A stretch of DNA of 64,000 nucleotides from Flavobacterium fontis (GTDB lineage Bacteria; Bacteroidota; Bacteroidia; Flavobacteriales; Flavobacteriaceae): NCBI RefSeq assembly GCF_900129405.1, contig NZ_FQVQ01000002.1:62001-126000 (forward strand), read 5' to 3'. Each line of letters opens with the position of its first letter. Position 1 is the first letter of the stretch. A model generated the notes under the pieces. It ran no database searches, had not been told where the DNA came from, and saw only the letters and a program-made list of their open reading frames with translations. Made by a program: the position numbers and the translations under genes. Shown here in pieces: positions 30,965 through 39,985 of the stretch.

Positions 30965-32629
30965 ATGCGCATACTAATGTTACTTTGTTTGGGTTGTAGC
31001 TTTTTCCTCTGCCAGGGACAAAAACAGTATTTGGAGATTACCACAGCCGAAAAAAAAGTCCAAACCCTACTCGAGCAATGGAACTATCAAAAACAACACG
31101 ATTCGCCCCAAAAACTCCAAGACGAATTGGCGCGCGTACTGCTTCAATTGCAAAAAACGGGATACATCGAAGCGCATTACGAATCGCCCACCGCCGTCAA
31201 TGACACTCTTGTTAAAGCGCCCTTGAAAGCGGGTCGTTTTATTCCATGGATTCAACTGCAAGCGAGCTCCGGAATGACCTCATTGCCCGAATCCCTTCGC
31301 CCCAAAACACCTGTAACGCTACCCTTTTCAGAATGGGACCAGTGGGTGGGCCTTTGGGTAAAAAAATGGGAACGCAACGGCTACCCTTTGGCCACCGCAC
31401 AACTCACCCAAATTCACATCGTGCAAGACACCTTAAAAGCTACCCTAACTGTGCAGTCGGGACAGCCAAGGAAGGTTAATGCGATTGTGGTGAACGGCTA
31501 TGAAAAGTTTCCCACCAGTCACAAAAAAGAACTCGAGCGTTTGTTTCGCAATCAAACATTTAACCAAGAAAATCTTGAAAAACTTCACAAAACTATAGGA
31601 CAGTTTCGTTTTGTGCGCGCCACGAAATACCCCGAGATTTTATTCACCACCGACTCAACAAAGGTTTTTGTATACCTAGAAAAAGTTAGGGCCAACACCT
31701 TCGATGGTTTCCTTGGATTTGCCAATTCCGACGGCCAACAATTGGTATTCAACGGCTACCTCGATGTAAGTTTGACCAATGTTTTAAACAACGGCGAACG
31801 AATGAATCTCTATTGGAAAAGCAATGGCGAAGAACAACGAACGTTTAATGTCTTGTTTGACCAACCTTATATTTTTAAATCCCCCCTAGCCCTCAAGGCA
31901 CAACTCAATATCTTTCGGCAAGACAGTACTTTTCAAAATACACAAACCAATATCGACATAGGCTACTGCCTCAATTATGCGTCTCGAGTGTACCTCGGCT
32001 ATCAAGCCATGGAATCGAGCGATATCAATAATGCCAATACCGCATTACTTCGTGATTTTAAAAATCGATTTCTAACAGCGCAATGGCTATGGACCGTTCG
32101 CAATACCGAAGAAGATGCGCTTTTGTTTCCCGACAAAACCCTCCTTTCGCTTAAACTTGGGTGGGGATCCCGAACCGCTTTGGAACAAAAAAACAGTCAA
32201 TTTCAAGGGCAATTAAACCTCCACCATCAAATCTATTTGAACAAACGCAACAGTATTGCCCTGCGAAACCAAACGTTTGTTTTGCAAAGTTCCTCGTATT
32301 TAACCAATGAACTTTTTCGCTTTGGTGGAATTAATTCGGTACGAGGATTTAATGAAAATACGCTTCAAGCCAATTTTATGACAGCTCTTCTCAGTGAATA
32401 CCGCTACACCTTGAGCAATACCTTGTACTTACACAGTGTGCTCGATTACGGCTATTTTCAAGACCAAACCACCAAGGTCAATGGGAATTTACTGGGAATC
32501 GGGTTTGGATTTGGACTGCTCAATAAAAACGGATTGCTCAACTTTGTCTACGCCAACGGAACCACCAACGATCAAGCCATCAAATTAAATAACTCCATTG
32601 TGCAAATCAGTTTGAAAACTATTTTCTAA
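30965..32629 (+). CDS. Omp85/BamA-family outer-membrane protein
   Basis: 554 residues from the ATG at 30965; the open frame begins with a GTG one codon earlier. Signal peptide 1-19 (MRILMLLCLGCSFFLCQGQ). One POTRA-like domain is evident at about 155-225 (VNAIVVNGYEKFPTSHKKEL), with a less clear one before it. A C-terminal beta-barrel follows, carrying the Omp85 motif FRFGGINSVRGF and a terminal phenylalanine (QISLKTIF). It is too short for BamA itself (usually over 750 residues). It is more like the small Omp85 proteins that insert or export a specific partner, but the substrate is unknown. The upstream neighbour is divergent; rlmB follows 50 bases downstream. Confidence 0.82.
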   Translation: MRILMLLCLGCSFFLCQGQKQYLEITTAEKKVQTLLEQWNYQKQHDSPQKLQDELARVLLQLQKTGYIEAHYESPTAVNDTLVKAPLKAGRFIPWIQLQASSGMTSLPESLRPKTPVTLPFSEWDQWVGLWVKKWERNGYPLATAQLTQIHIVQDTLKATLTVQSGQPRKVNAIVVNGYEKFPTSHKKELERLFRNQTFNQENLEKLHKTIGQFRFVRATKYPEILFTTDSTKVFVYLEKVRANTFDGFLGFANSDGQQLVFNGYLDVSLTNVLNNGERMNLYWKSNGEEQRTFNVLFDQPYIFKSPLALKAQLNIFRQDSTFQNTQTNIDIGYCLNYASRVYLGYQAMESSDINNANTALLRDFKNRFLTAQWLWTVRNTEEDALLFPDKTLLSLKLGWGSRTALEQKNSQFQGQLNLHHQIYLNKRNSIALRNQTFVLQSSSYLTNELFRFGGINSVRGFNENTLQANFMTALLSEYRYTLSNTLYLHSVLDYGYFQDQTTKVNGNLLGIGFGFGLLNKNGLLNFVYANGTTNDQAIKLNNSIVQISLKTIF

Positions 32630-32667
32630 CCGTAAATTACGCTCCCCAAAACCAACGGCAGAATTCC

Positions 32668-32675
32668 TATCTTTG
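32668..32675 (+). promoter_or_regulatory. possible rlmB promoter TATCTTTG, nearly leaderless
   Basis: TATCTTTG matches TAnnTTTG and ends only four bases before the ATG of rlmB. If used, transcription would begin at or within a base or two of the start codon. No good -33 TTTG upstream, so moderate confidence. Confidence 0.45.
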
Positions 32676-32679
32676 CCGC

Positions 32680-33414
32680 ATGGAAAAAGAAAACCAAATC
32701 TTTGGCATCCGTGCCGTTATTGAGGCCATTCACGCCGGTAAAGAAATTGATAAAATTTTTGTGCATAAAGAAGCCCAAGGCGATTTAATGCGGGAATTGA
32801 TGAAAACGCTCAAAGCCAACAATCTCCCGTTTACGTATGTGCCTGTCGAAAAACTCAACCGCCTTACGCACCTCAACCACCAAGGTGTTGTAGCCACCAT
32901 TGCGCCTATCAAATTCCAATCGCTTGAAACCCTGGTTGAAAACGTTTTGGAAACGGGTAAAAAACCCTTGTTTCTGATTCTAGATCAACTCAGCGACGCC
33001 CGCAACTTTGGTGCCATTATCCGCACCGCCGAATGTACAGGCGTTGACGGCATAATTATTTCAAAAACCGGAGCCGCTCCCGTTAATGGTGATACCGTGA
33101 AAACCTCCGCTGGTGCCGTTTTTAATGTACCCATTTGCAAAGTAGACCATATCAAAGACGCCGTGTTTTACCTGCAAGGTAGCGGTATTAAAACCGTTGC
33201 CGCTACTGAAAAAACCGAGGATACACTTTATGCGGTCGACTTTACCGAACCCGTGGCCATCATCATGGGTAGCGAAGACCGTGGCATTAACCCATCGGTA
33301 TTGAAAATTGTGGATGAAAAAGCCAAACTCCCGCTATTTGGAACCATCGGTTCGTTAAATGTATCCGTGGCCTGTGGCGCCTTTTTATACGAAGTGGTAC
33401 GCCAACGTTCTTAA
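32680..33414 (+). CDS. rlmB: 23S rRNA (guanosine-2'-O-)-methyltransferase RlmB, SpoU/TrmH family
   Basis: Likely methylates the ribose of G2251 (E. coli numbering) in the P loop of 23S rRNA. 244 residues. The N-terminal substrate-binding domain has FGIRAVIEAIHAGKEIDKIF and LNRLTHLNHQGVVA. The SPOUT catalytic domain has motif 1 LDQLSDARNFGAIIRTAECT, motif 2 IIMGSEDRGINPSV and motif 3 IGSLNVSVACGAFLYE, forming the trefoil knot. Family members with other RNA targets look similar, so the exact site is inferred. Confidence 0.93.
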   Translation: MEKENQIFGIRAVIEAIHAGKEIDKIFVHKEAQGDLMRELMKTLKANNLPFTYVPVEKLNRLTHLNHQGVVATIAPIKFQSLETLVENVLETGKKPLFLILDQLSDARNFGAIIRTAECTGVDGIIISKTGAAPVNGDTVKTSAGAVFNVPICKVDHIKDAVFYLQGSGIKTVAATEKTEDTLYAVDFTEPVAIIMGSEDRGINPSVLKIVDEKAKLPLFGTIGSLNVSVACGAFLYEVVRQRS

Positions 33415-33454
33415 CGATTGGGAGCATCATCCTTTTGCTTTCTCGTGAAGTAAT

Positions 33455-33514
33455 CACCCGCTTTCCGCTGTATCCCTTCACTTCGTTACGGGGATGCCGC
33501 TGCAATCGGGGCTA
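33455..33514 (-). ncRNA. structured repeat element, copy 1 (Flavo-1-like candidate)
   Basis: Read on the minus strand from TAGCCCCG, it forms an outer stem CCCG/CGGG, an internal loop of 11 bases on each side (ATTGCAGCGGC and ACAGCGGAAAG) and an inner stem ATCCC/GGGAT around a 15-16-base apical region. The same architecture recurs at 45501-45562. It lies between rlmB and the convergent rhomboid gene. From memory the sequence resembles the flavobacterial Flavo-1 RNA motif; this was not checked against a model. Confidence 0.6.
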
Positions 33515-33535
33515 ATATAGACCGTTTATCGTTAA

Positions 33536-33575
33536 AAACAAAAACGCCGAAGGACTTATTCTTCGGCGTTTTTGT
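33536..33575. terminator. bidirectional terminator between rlmB and the rhomboid gene
   Basis: AAAAACGCCGAAG, 8-base loop, CTTCGGCGTTTTT: a perfect 9-bp GC-rich core with A/T tails on both sides. The right arm overlaps the last codons and stop of the minus-strand rhomboid gene (stop at 33556). Confidence 0.92.
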
Positions 33576-34320
33576 AAATATAATTGATTTGTAAGGGAAT
33601 GCTTTTTGTTCCCATTTCTTCTTCATAGTCCACTATGATTTCTTCTAGTTTTGGCGGATTCACAAACTGACCATTTTCGTCAAAACGCCGCATGAAAGGG
33701 TCGGATTTAGGATCAAAATCAGGATGTTCCCATTCGTATCGGTATTCAGAAATATAGTCAGGTGTTTTAAACACAAAAGCCATGACCATACCGGTTAAAA
33801 ATCCACCCAAATGTCCCTCCCACGAAATCCGCGGATCAACCTCAGGAAACACATACCACACCATCCCTCCGTAAACCACCACGACGGCAAAAGACAAGGC
33901 CATCAATCGGTAATATCCCGTGCGCAATCCTTTAAAAAAAATAAAAGAAACCAATACATAAATTAGTCCACTGGCCCCCAAATGCACATTCGGCCGTCCA
34001 ATTGCCCAAGTAAATACCCCCGAAAAAAGAATTCCGAAAATCAATACTTTCAACGAAAGATCGCGGTAAAAATAAATTAACGCCATCGTCAATACAAACA
34101 AGGGCAAACTGTTGTTTGTGAGGTGCTGCCAGTCGGCATGTAGAAAAGGACTGCAAACAATACCCACTAATCCTTCCATGGTTCGGGGAAGAATACCCAA
34201 AAACCTCGGACTCATATTGATCCAATCCAACCCCAAAAAAACAGCCCAAAGCGTCACCACAAAAAAAGTGGGCAACAGCCAAACGACGGGGGTAAATTTA
34301 AAAATATGGGCGTCTCTCAT
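33556..34320 (-). CDS. rhomboid-family intramembrane serine protease
   Basis: 254 residues with six predicted transmembrane segments. The catalytic serine lies in VHLGASGLIYVL (GxSG) and the catalytic histidine in SWEGHLGGFLTG. The segment PFLHADWQHLTNNSLPLFVL carries the conserved HxxxN of loop and TM2. A soluble C-terminal tail of about 65 residues follows the last helix (EYRYEWEHPDFDPKSDP). Substrates unknown. The final codons are part of a terminator hairpin. Confidence 0.92.
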   Translation of the reverse strand: MRDAHIFKFTPVVWLLPTFFVVTLWAVFLGLDWINMSPRFLGILPRTMEGLVGIVCSPFLHADWQHLTNNSLPLFVLTMALIYFYRDLSLKVLIFGILFSGVFTWAIGRPNVHLGASGLIYVLVSFIFFKGLRTGYYRLMALSFAVVVVYGGMVWYVFPEVDPRISWEGHLGGFLTGMVMAFVFKTPDYISEYRYEWEHPDFDPKSDPFMRRFDENGQFVNPPKLEEIIVDYEEEMGTKSIPLQINYIYKNAEE

Positions 34321-34443
34321 AAGTAACTTTACACAAATATATGACCAAAGTTGGTTTTCTGCTAAAATGGCAGAACATGGAAATGGGACAAAGATTTTCT
34401 TCTTAACTCCTTTTTTTTACCTTTAACGCTCAAATTGGTCCGT

Positions 34444-35721
34444 ATGGAAGCACCCTTAGCCGAACGCGTTCGCCCACATAAACTTGAAGACTACATCAGT
34501 CAGTTGCACTTGGTAGGTCCCCAAGGTTCCTTAACCCAACAAATTGCTCGTGGCGTGATTCCGTCTATGATTTTTTGGGGTGCACCGGGAACAGGAAAAA
34601 CTACCTTGGCGCAAATTATTGCCCGACAAAGTGACCGACCGTTCTATGAATTGAGTGCCATTAATTCGGGGGTTAAAGACGTCCGGGAAGTGATTGACAA
34701 AGCCAAGCAAAGCGGCGGTATTTTTACCACCAAAAATCCAATTCTTTTTATCGATGAGATTCACCGCTTTAGTAAGTCGCAACAAGATTCGTTGTTGGGC
34801 GCCGTTGAAAAAGGCTGGGTGACGCTTATCGGAGCAACCACCGAGAATCCGAGTTTTGAAGTCATTCCCGCGTTGTTGTCACGTTGTCAGGTGTATGTTT
34901 TAAATCCGTTTACCAAAGAGGATTTATTGGCCTTGCTGGATCGAGCGATGAAAATAGACCCTCAGTTGTCGCAACGAAAAATCACCATAGAAGAACACGA
35001 AGCCTTATTGCGTTTATCGGGCGGTGATGGACGGAAGCTTCTCAATATTTTTGAACTCGTTGTGAATGCCACTCCTAGTGATGAAGTTGTAATTACCAAT
35101 GCCAAAGTGTTGGAGTTAGTGCAACAAAACACGGTATTGTACGATAAAACGGGAGAACAGCATTACGACATTATTTCAGCCTTCATCAAATCCATTCGCG
35201 GCAGCGATCCCAACGGAGCGGTGTATTGGTTGGCGCGCATGCTGGAAGGCGGTGAAGATGTGAAATTTATTGCCCGCCGAATGCTCATTTTGGCGAGTGA
35301 AGATATTGGTAACGCCAATCCCACAGCATTAATCATGGCCAACAACACTTTTCAAGCCGTGACCGCCATTGGCTATCCTGAAAGCCGCATCATTTTAAGT
35401 CAATGTGCCATTTACTTGGCGACTTCAGCCAAAAGTAATGCGAGTTATATGGCTATAGGCGCAGCGCAAGCTTTGGTGAAACAAACCGGCGATTTACCTA
35501 TTCCATTGCATTTGCGCAATGCCCCCACCAAGTTGATGAAAGAGTTGGGTTATGGCGAGGATTATGCTTATGCGCACAATTATGCCAATAACTTTGTCGA
35601 ACAAGAATACCTGCCCGAGGCCATTCAAGAAACTAAGTTTTACGAACCTGGGAATAACGCGCGCGAAAACGAACTGCGTAAATTTTTACAAAACCGTTGG
35701 AACGACAAATACGGGTATTAA
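34444..35721 (+). CDS. rarA: replication-associated recombination protein RarA (MgsA), AAA+ ATPase
   Basis: AAA+ ATPase acting at stalled forks and with SSB. 425 residues from the ATG at 34444; an open frame starts at a TTG three codons earlier. Walker [11 protein letters not shown], Walker [19 protein letters not shown], sensor [11 protein letters not shown], then the lid and tetramerisation domains ([20 protein letters not shown]). Its stop abuts the stop of the opposite-strand gene at 35722 with no spacer. Confidence 0.95.
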   Translation: MEAPLAERVRPHKLEDYISQLHLVGPQGSLTQQIARGVIPSMIFWGAPGTGKTTLAQIIARQSDRPFYELSAINSGVKDVREVIDKAKQSGGIFTTKNPILFIDEIHRFSKSQQDSLLGAVEKGWVTLIGATTENPSFEVIPALLSRCQVYVLNPFTKEDLLALLDRAMKIDPQLSQRKITIEEHEALLRLSGGDGRKLLNIFELVVNATPSDEVVITNAKVLELVQQNTVLYDKTGEQHYDIISAFIKSIRGSDPNGAVYWLARMLEGGEDVKFIARRMLILASEDIGNANPTALIMANNTFQAVTAIGYPESRIILSQCAIYLATSAKSNASYMAIGAAQALVKQTGDLPIPLHLRNAPTKLMKELGYGEDYAYAHNYANNFVEQEYLPEAIQETKFYEPGNNARENELRKFLQNRWNDKYGY

Positions 35722-36471
35722 TTACAATCCCGCAATAAACTGTGGTACTACACGAAGTTGACTCTCTTCATAATATTCCCAAAACCATTGTTGATTGCGG
35801 TATAGTAAAACTCCTTTGGGTGCATTGTTTTGGGTGACCATAAAACAATCCCGTGAGCTTGTTTTGTAAAGCACTAAGGTTGGAGTTAAACCCTTCTGTT
35901 CATACAAACCTATTGAATTCGCCGAAAGAGTTCGCGCCTCCAAGTATTGGTCTAGGGTCACTTTTCGTTCGGGTAGCGGCGCCTTCCCTTCGAGAATTAC
36001 TTGAGGTTGAGAAGTGGTGGTTGTGGGCTTATTTTCGGCTGGAGTTGTCGTAAAAAGAGTGCGGTTTTTTAACGCTGTAAATTGATCCATAGCTGCGCGT
36101 ACAGCTTCGATATAGGCATAACGAAATTCTTTTTCGCGACTGGTTCCCTCGGGGGAAACGGCTATTTCATTGCCTTCGTAATCCATGAGGACTACTTGCA
36201 TTCGAGTGATAAAAAAATTACTCTTTTTTTTGATAATCACGCCATACTCATGGGGCGCTATTTTTTTGGAAAGTGCTTTTTCGGTCACATCGGTCATGAC
36301 AACCGCCTGGTATTGATATTTTTCAAAATACAAGCGCAAAAGCGTGCTAATCCCGTATTGGTCGGGGGAAGTCATAAAATCAAACTTTTCTGGAATGCGA
36401 ATCACCTGACTCTGCAGAGGAACTATCGATAAAAGTCCAATGAGACAAAAAAAGAATACGGATTTATGCAT
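35722..36471 (-). CDS. conserved exported protein of unknown function
   Basis: 249 residues. Signal peptide 1-20 (MHKSVFFFCLIGLLSIVPLQSQ). Visible features: TLLRLYFEKYQYQAVV, a region with IIKKKSNFFITRMQVVLMDYEGN, and a C-terminal block with VLYKTSSRDCFMVTQNN and RNQQWFWEYYEESQL. No recognised domain. Start overlaps the end of the upstream HAD gene by 8 bases, indicating cotranscription with the nucleotidase and radC. Confidence 0.8.
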   Translation of the reverse strand: MHKSVFFFCLIGLLSIVPLQSQVIRIPEKFDFMTSPDQYGISTLLRLYFEKYQYQAVVMTDVTEKALSKKIAPHEYGVIIKKKSNFFITRMQVVLMDYEGNEIAVSPEGTSREKEFRYAYIEAVRAAMDQFTALKNRTLFTTTPAENKPTTTTSQPQVILEGKAPLPERKVTLDQYLEARTLSANSIGLYEQKGLTPTLVLYKTSSRDCFMVTQNNAPKGVLLYRNQQWFWEYYEESQLRVVPQFIAGL

Positions 36472-37156
36472 AAGAAAAAATCGGTTTTAATTCGTATAAA
36501 TTGGTTACTTGACGAATGGTCTCTGGGACCGCTACGTTGAATTCATTAAAAAAAATAGCTTGCATTCCCACCTCAAGCGCTCCTTGAACATCGGCCTCCA
36601 AACAATCCCCTATCATCACGGCTTGTTGGGGTGTACATTGTGCTTCGGTTAAGGCTACTTGAAAAATCTTCGGATGGGGCTTTTTAACACCCGCTGTTTC
36701 CGAATTGGTAATAGTTTGAAAATACGGCGCAATCCCCGAATTTTTTATTTTTTTATCCTGTACCGCTTGAAATCCATTGGTAATTATATGAAGTTTATAA
36801 TGCGGTTGTAAAAACTCCAAAAGTTCCAAAGCGCCGTCATATAAGTGGTTATTCAACGGCAAATTTTGTATATACGCCTCCGACATTTCATGGAGTAATG
36901 CATCGGAAATGGCATAATCCAAACGATCGAAGGTTTCTTTTAATCGTCCGTATCGCAATTCGGCTTGGGTAACTAGATCTTTACGATATTGCTCCCAATA
37001 CCAACGATTTAACGGGACATAATGCGTTAAAAAATCAGCCAGTGGAATATCAATATCAAACGCCTCCAACACTGACGCAAAAGCCAAGGCGGAATTCCGT
37101 TCGAAATCCCATAACGTATGATCTAAATCAAAAAAAATATCGGTAATACCTTTCAC
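36464..37156 (-). CDS. YjjG-type noncanonical pyrimidine nucleotidase (HAD family)
   Basis: 230 residues. HAD motif I FFDLDHTLWDFERNS (DxDxT), motif II threonine/serine in HIITNGFQAVQ, motif III lysine in AGVKKPHPKIFQ, motif IV IGDCLEADVQGALEVG. The N-terminal cap matches YjjG 5'-nucleotidases that remove damaged or halogenated pyrimidine nucleotides. Substrate is inferred from family similarity. Two bases separate it from radC. Confidence 0.88.
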   Translation of the reverse strand: MKGITDIFFDLDHTLWDFERNSALAFASVLEAFDIDIPLADFLTHYVPLNRWYWEQYRKDLVTQAELRYGRLKETFDRLDYAISDALLHEMSEAYIQNLPLNNHLYDGALELLEFLQPHYKLHIITNGFQAVQDKKIKNSGIAPYFQTITNSETAGVKKPHPKIFQVALTEAQCTPQQAVMIGDCLEADVQGALEVGMQAIFFNEFNVAVPETIRQVTNLYELKPIFSYA

Positions 37157-37158
37157 CT

Positions 37159-37842
37159 TTATAAAATTCCTTCATCGGCAAAACTCAAATATCCGGTTTC
37201 GGTAATGATAACATGATCCAAAACCAAAATATCCAAATGTTGGCCCGCAATTTTTAACCGTTGGGTGATGGCCAGATCGGCTTCGCTGGCTTGCAATTTC
37301 CCCGATGGATGATTGTGGCTCAAAATTAACGAAGTTGCTTGGTTTTCCAATGCTGATTTGAAAATTAAACGAATATCGACAACGGTTCCAGTAATACCCC
37401 CTTTGGACAATACCGCTTTGTGTATAATTTTATTGGAGTTATTTAAATACAACACCCAAAACTCTTCGTGGGCCAACTCACCAATGAGCGGCTGCATGAT
37501 GTCGAAGACCGTCTTACTCGACGTAATTTTCACTTTATCTTTGACTTCCTCCATCCTTCGGCGTCTTCCGAGTTCGAGCGCAGCCGCTACAGTAATCGCT
37601 TTGGCCTCACCGATACCGCGAAACTCCATGAGTTGCGTTATCGTTTGTTTACCAAGCGTATTCAGATTGTTTTGGGAGTGCGCTAGAATCCGTTGCGCCA
37701 ATTGAACGGCACTTTCGTTTCGGGAACCTGACCCTAATAAAATGGCTAATAATTCGGCATCGGATAAGGCTGTTTTTCCTTTGAGTAAAAATTTTTCACG
37801 CGGCCGATCATCTTCAGCCCACTGGGAAATTGGTGTATACAT
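37159..37842 (-). CDS. radC: RadC-family JAMM-domain protein
   Basis: 227 residues. N-terminal UPF0758 helix-hairpin-helix region (LMEFRGIGEAKAITVAAALE) and a C-terminal JAB1/MPN-type domain with SHNHPSGKLQASEAD (HxHPSG...D metal site). Named after DNA repair, but its biochemical role is unsettled. First gene of the radC-yjjG-hypothetical unit. Confidence 0.92.
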   Translation of the reverse strand: MYTPISQWAEDDRPREKFLLKGKTALSDAELLAILLGSGSRNESAVQLAQRILAHSQNNLNTLGKQTITQLMEFRGIGEAKAITVAAALELGRRRRMEEVKDKVKITSSKTVFDIMQPLIGELAHEEFWVLYLNNSNKIIHKAVLSKGGITGTVVDIRLIFKSALENQATSLILSHNHPSGKLQASEADLAITQRLKIAGQHLDILVLDHVIITETGYLSFADEGIL

Positions 37843-37939
37843 AATGAATTGGCTTATATTGAATTACGAAATAACCGATTTTTTTTATTTCATCAAAATA
37901 AACTAATCAACAAAATCGTTTCCTTATAAAACCAACCGT

Positions 37940-38587
37940 ATGCCCTACTTTTTAATCGTTGCCTTACTTTTTATTTCTTGCCAACAAAAACCACAGCAAA
38001 CCGTTTTTGTACGCGCTGAAGTCCAAGAAAAAAAGATAGAAATTACACCTCTATCTCACCCTAAAAATTTTGGCGAGCGCTTATCCAATGCTGCGTTGCA
38101 AGTTATTGACTCTTCGGTAGTTTATACGCCTGCCTATGTATCCATTCCCTACCCCATGGGCGATGTGCCTGCCAAAACGGGCGTTTGTACTGATGTGGTG
38201 ATTCGGGCGTACCGCAAATGCAACATAGATTTGCAAAAAGAAGTGCATGAAGACTTGAAAGCACATTTTAATCTATATCCTAATTTGAAGAAATGGGGAC
38301 TGAAAAATCCGGATAAAAACATTGACCACCGAAGAGTCCCCAACCTGGAAGTATTTTTCAGTCGCAAAGGCAAAAAACTAGCTTTAACTCATAACCGTGC
38401 CGATTACTTACCTGGTGATATTGTAACTTGGATGATCAATGATAAATTACCCCATATTGGGATTGTCACCCACATCAAAAAAGAGGGTGTCCCAATGATC
38501 GTGCACAACATTGGCGGAGGACAAATTATCGAGGACTGCTTGTTTAAATACCCCATGGTAGGGCATTTTCGCTATGAGGGCAACTAA
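37940..38587 (+). CDS. DUF1287 family lipoprotein
   Basis: 215 residues. Lipoprotein signal ending LLFISC (cysteine at 17). The DUF1287 domain follows with SIPYPMGDVPAKTGVCTDVV (a conserved cysteine likely to be catalytic), NIDHRRVPNLEVFF and PGDIVTWMINDKLPHIGIVT plus an IVHNIGGG block. The cysteine-histidine arrangement resembles NlpC/P60-like peptidases, so cell-wall hydrolysis is plausible but not demonstrated. Next to mpl, a murein-recycling gene, which fits. Confidence 0.85.
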   Translation: MPYFLIVALLFISCQQKPQQTVFVRAEVQEKKIEITPLSHPKNFGERLSNAALQVIDSSVVYTPAYVSIPYPMGDVPAKTGVCTDVVIRAYRKCNIDLQKEVHEDLKAHFNLYPNLKKWGLKNPDKNIDHRRVPNLEVFFSRKGKKLALTHNRADYLPGDIVTWMINDKLPHIGIVTHIKKEGVPMIVHNIGGGQIIEDCLFKYPMVGHFRYEGN

Positions 38588-38616
38588 AAATGTCGACCTG
38601 AGAACAGGAGCTTTCT

Positions 38617-39972
38617 TTATGCAATTAATCCTTTTACCTCATCAAAATGCAATCCCCCATAATTTCCAGAACTCATGAGTAACAAGGCGGTATGCTCGAG
38701 ATTATAATGGAACAAAAACGCTTTGAATTCCTCGGGATTGGTATAAATAATCAGATCATTTCGCTTGAACGATTGCGCAATTTGTTCGTAAGTGACTTCT
38801 TCCAATTGTTTAATTTTTACCGCATCGGGGGAATAGAAGACTACGGCAACATCGGCCGCATCTAAAGCCCCTTCATACTCTTTCAAAAACGCCGCATTTA
38901 AGCTACTGTAGGTGTGCAATTCAAGACATGCCACCAATTTGCGATCGGGATACTGGTTTTTAACTGCTTTGGTGGTTGCTGCAACTTTACTCGGAGAATG
39001 GGCAAAATCTTTATAGGCAACCTTGGTCGTACTTTCAGCAATTTTTTCCAATCGTTTGGAAGCGCCTTTGAAAGTGGCAATAGCTTCGTAGAAATCGGCT
39101 TCATCAACACCCATGCATTGGCAAACCCATTTGGCTCCCGCAAGATTATTTAAATTATGGGCGCCAAATACTTCGATAGGCATAGGACCTTCGGGGGTAT
39201 CTAACAAGGTTTTCCCGTTTTTCACTGTATAACTTGTGGTTTGATACGGAATTTTACGAATGGTGTTTTGGGTTCCTTCGGCGACTTGCTTTACGTGGGC
39301 GTCTTCTTCATTATATATCAAAATCCCGCCTTGGGTGATTTGATCTACAAATAGTTCAAATTGATGCACGTAATTTTCAAACGTGGGAAAAACGTTGATA
39401 TGATCCCAAGCGATACCTGATAGCAAGGCAATATTGGGTTGGTACAAATGAAATTTAGGACGGCGATCGATAGGAGAAGACAAATATTCATCGCCTTCCA
39501 AGACAATAAAATCATTGGTTTCGGTGAGGTGAACCATCGTATCAAAACCTTCCAACTGCGCCCCAACCATATAATCCACTTGAATATTATGAAAATGCAT
39601 CACATGCAAAATCATTGAAGTTATGGTCGTTTTCCCATGAGAGCCTCCAATGACCACACGGGTTTTATGTTTGGATTGTTCGTATAAAAATTCGGGATAG
39701 GAGTAAATTTTTAACCCTAACGCTTGTGCCCTTAACAATTCGGGATTATCGGCTTTGGCATGCATTCCTAAAATCACAGCATCGATATCGGAGGTTATTT
39801 TTTCGGGAAACCAGCCCATGGCTTCGGGTAGTAACCCTTTTTGTTGTAACCGTGAAAGAGAGGGTTCAAAAATAGCATCATCGCTTCCTGTCACCTGAGC
39901 TCCTTTTTGATGAAGGGCTAAAGCCAAATTGTGCATCGCTGCACCACCTATCGCTATAAAATGTGTTCGCAT
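38617..39972 (-). CDS. mpl: UDP-N-acetylmuramate:tripeptide ligase (Mpl), murein recycling
   Basis: Joins recycled L-Ala-gamma-D-Glu-meso-DAP to UDP-MurNAc. 451 residues. Rossmann start HFIAIGGAAMHNLALAL, ATP loop VIGGSHGKTTITSMI, central domain EGDEYLSSPIDRRPKF and AWDHINVFPTFENY, and C-terminal domain YKDFAHSPSKVAAT. Mpl rather than MurC is favoured by the GGAAMHNLA start and SPIDRRPKF. Twelve bases upstream ends a TPR gene read in the same direction. Confidence 0.9.
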   Translation of the reverse strand: MRTHFIAIGGAAMHNLALALHQKGAQVTGSDDAIFEPSLSRLQQKGLLPEAMGWFPEKITSDIDAVILGMHAKADNPELLRAQALGLKIYSYPEFLYEQSKHKTRVVIGGSHGKTTITSMILHVMHFHNIQVDYMVGAQLEGFDTMVHLTETNDFIVLEGDEYLSSPIDRRPKFHLYQPNIALLSGIAWDHINVFPTFENYVHQFELFVDQITQGGILIYNEEDAHVKQVAEGTQNTIRKIPYQTTSYTVKNGKTLLDTPEGPMPIEVFGAHNLNNLAGAKWVCQCMGVDEADFYEAIATFKGASKRLEKIAESTTKVAYKDFAHSPSKVAATTKAVKNQYPDRKLVACLELHTYSSLNAAFLKEYEGALDAADVAVVFYSPDAVKIKQLEEVTYEQIAQSFKRNDLIIYTNPEEFKAFLFHYNLEHTALLLMSSGNYGGLHFDEVKGLIA

Positions 39973-39985
39973 ATGTTTTGTTCCG

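Noticed and set aside
33287..33505. 72-codon minus-strand frame overlapping the rlmB end and the structured element
   Set aside because: Better explained by the RNA-like element; it runs antisense into rlmB. A plus-strand reading of the element gives a short Arg/Cys-rich peptide that I also regard as non-coding.
33415..33555. A tRNA gene in the GC-rich gap after rlmB
   Set aside because: No acceptor-stem pairing, T-loop GTTC block or CCA end; the region fits the two-stem element instead.
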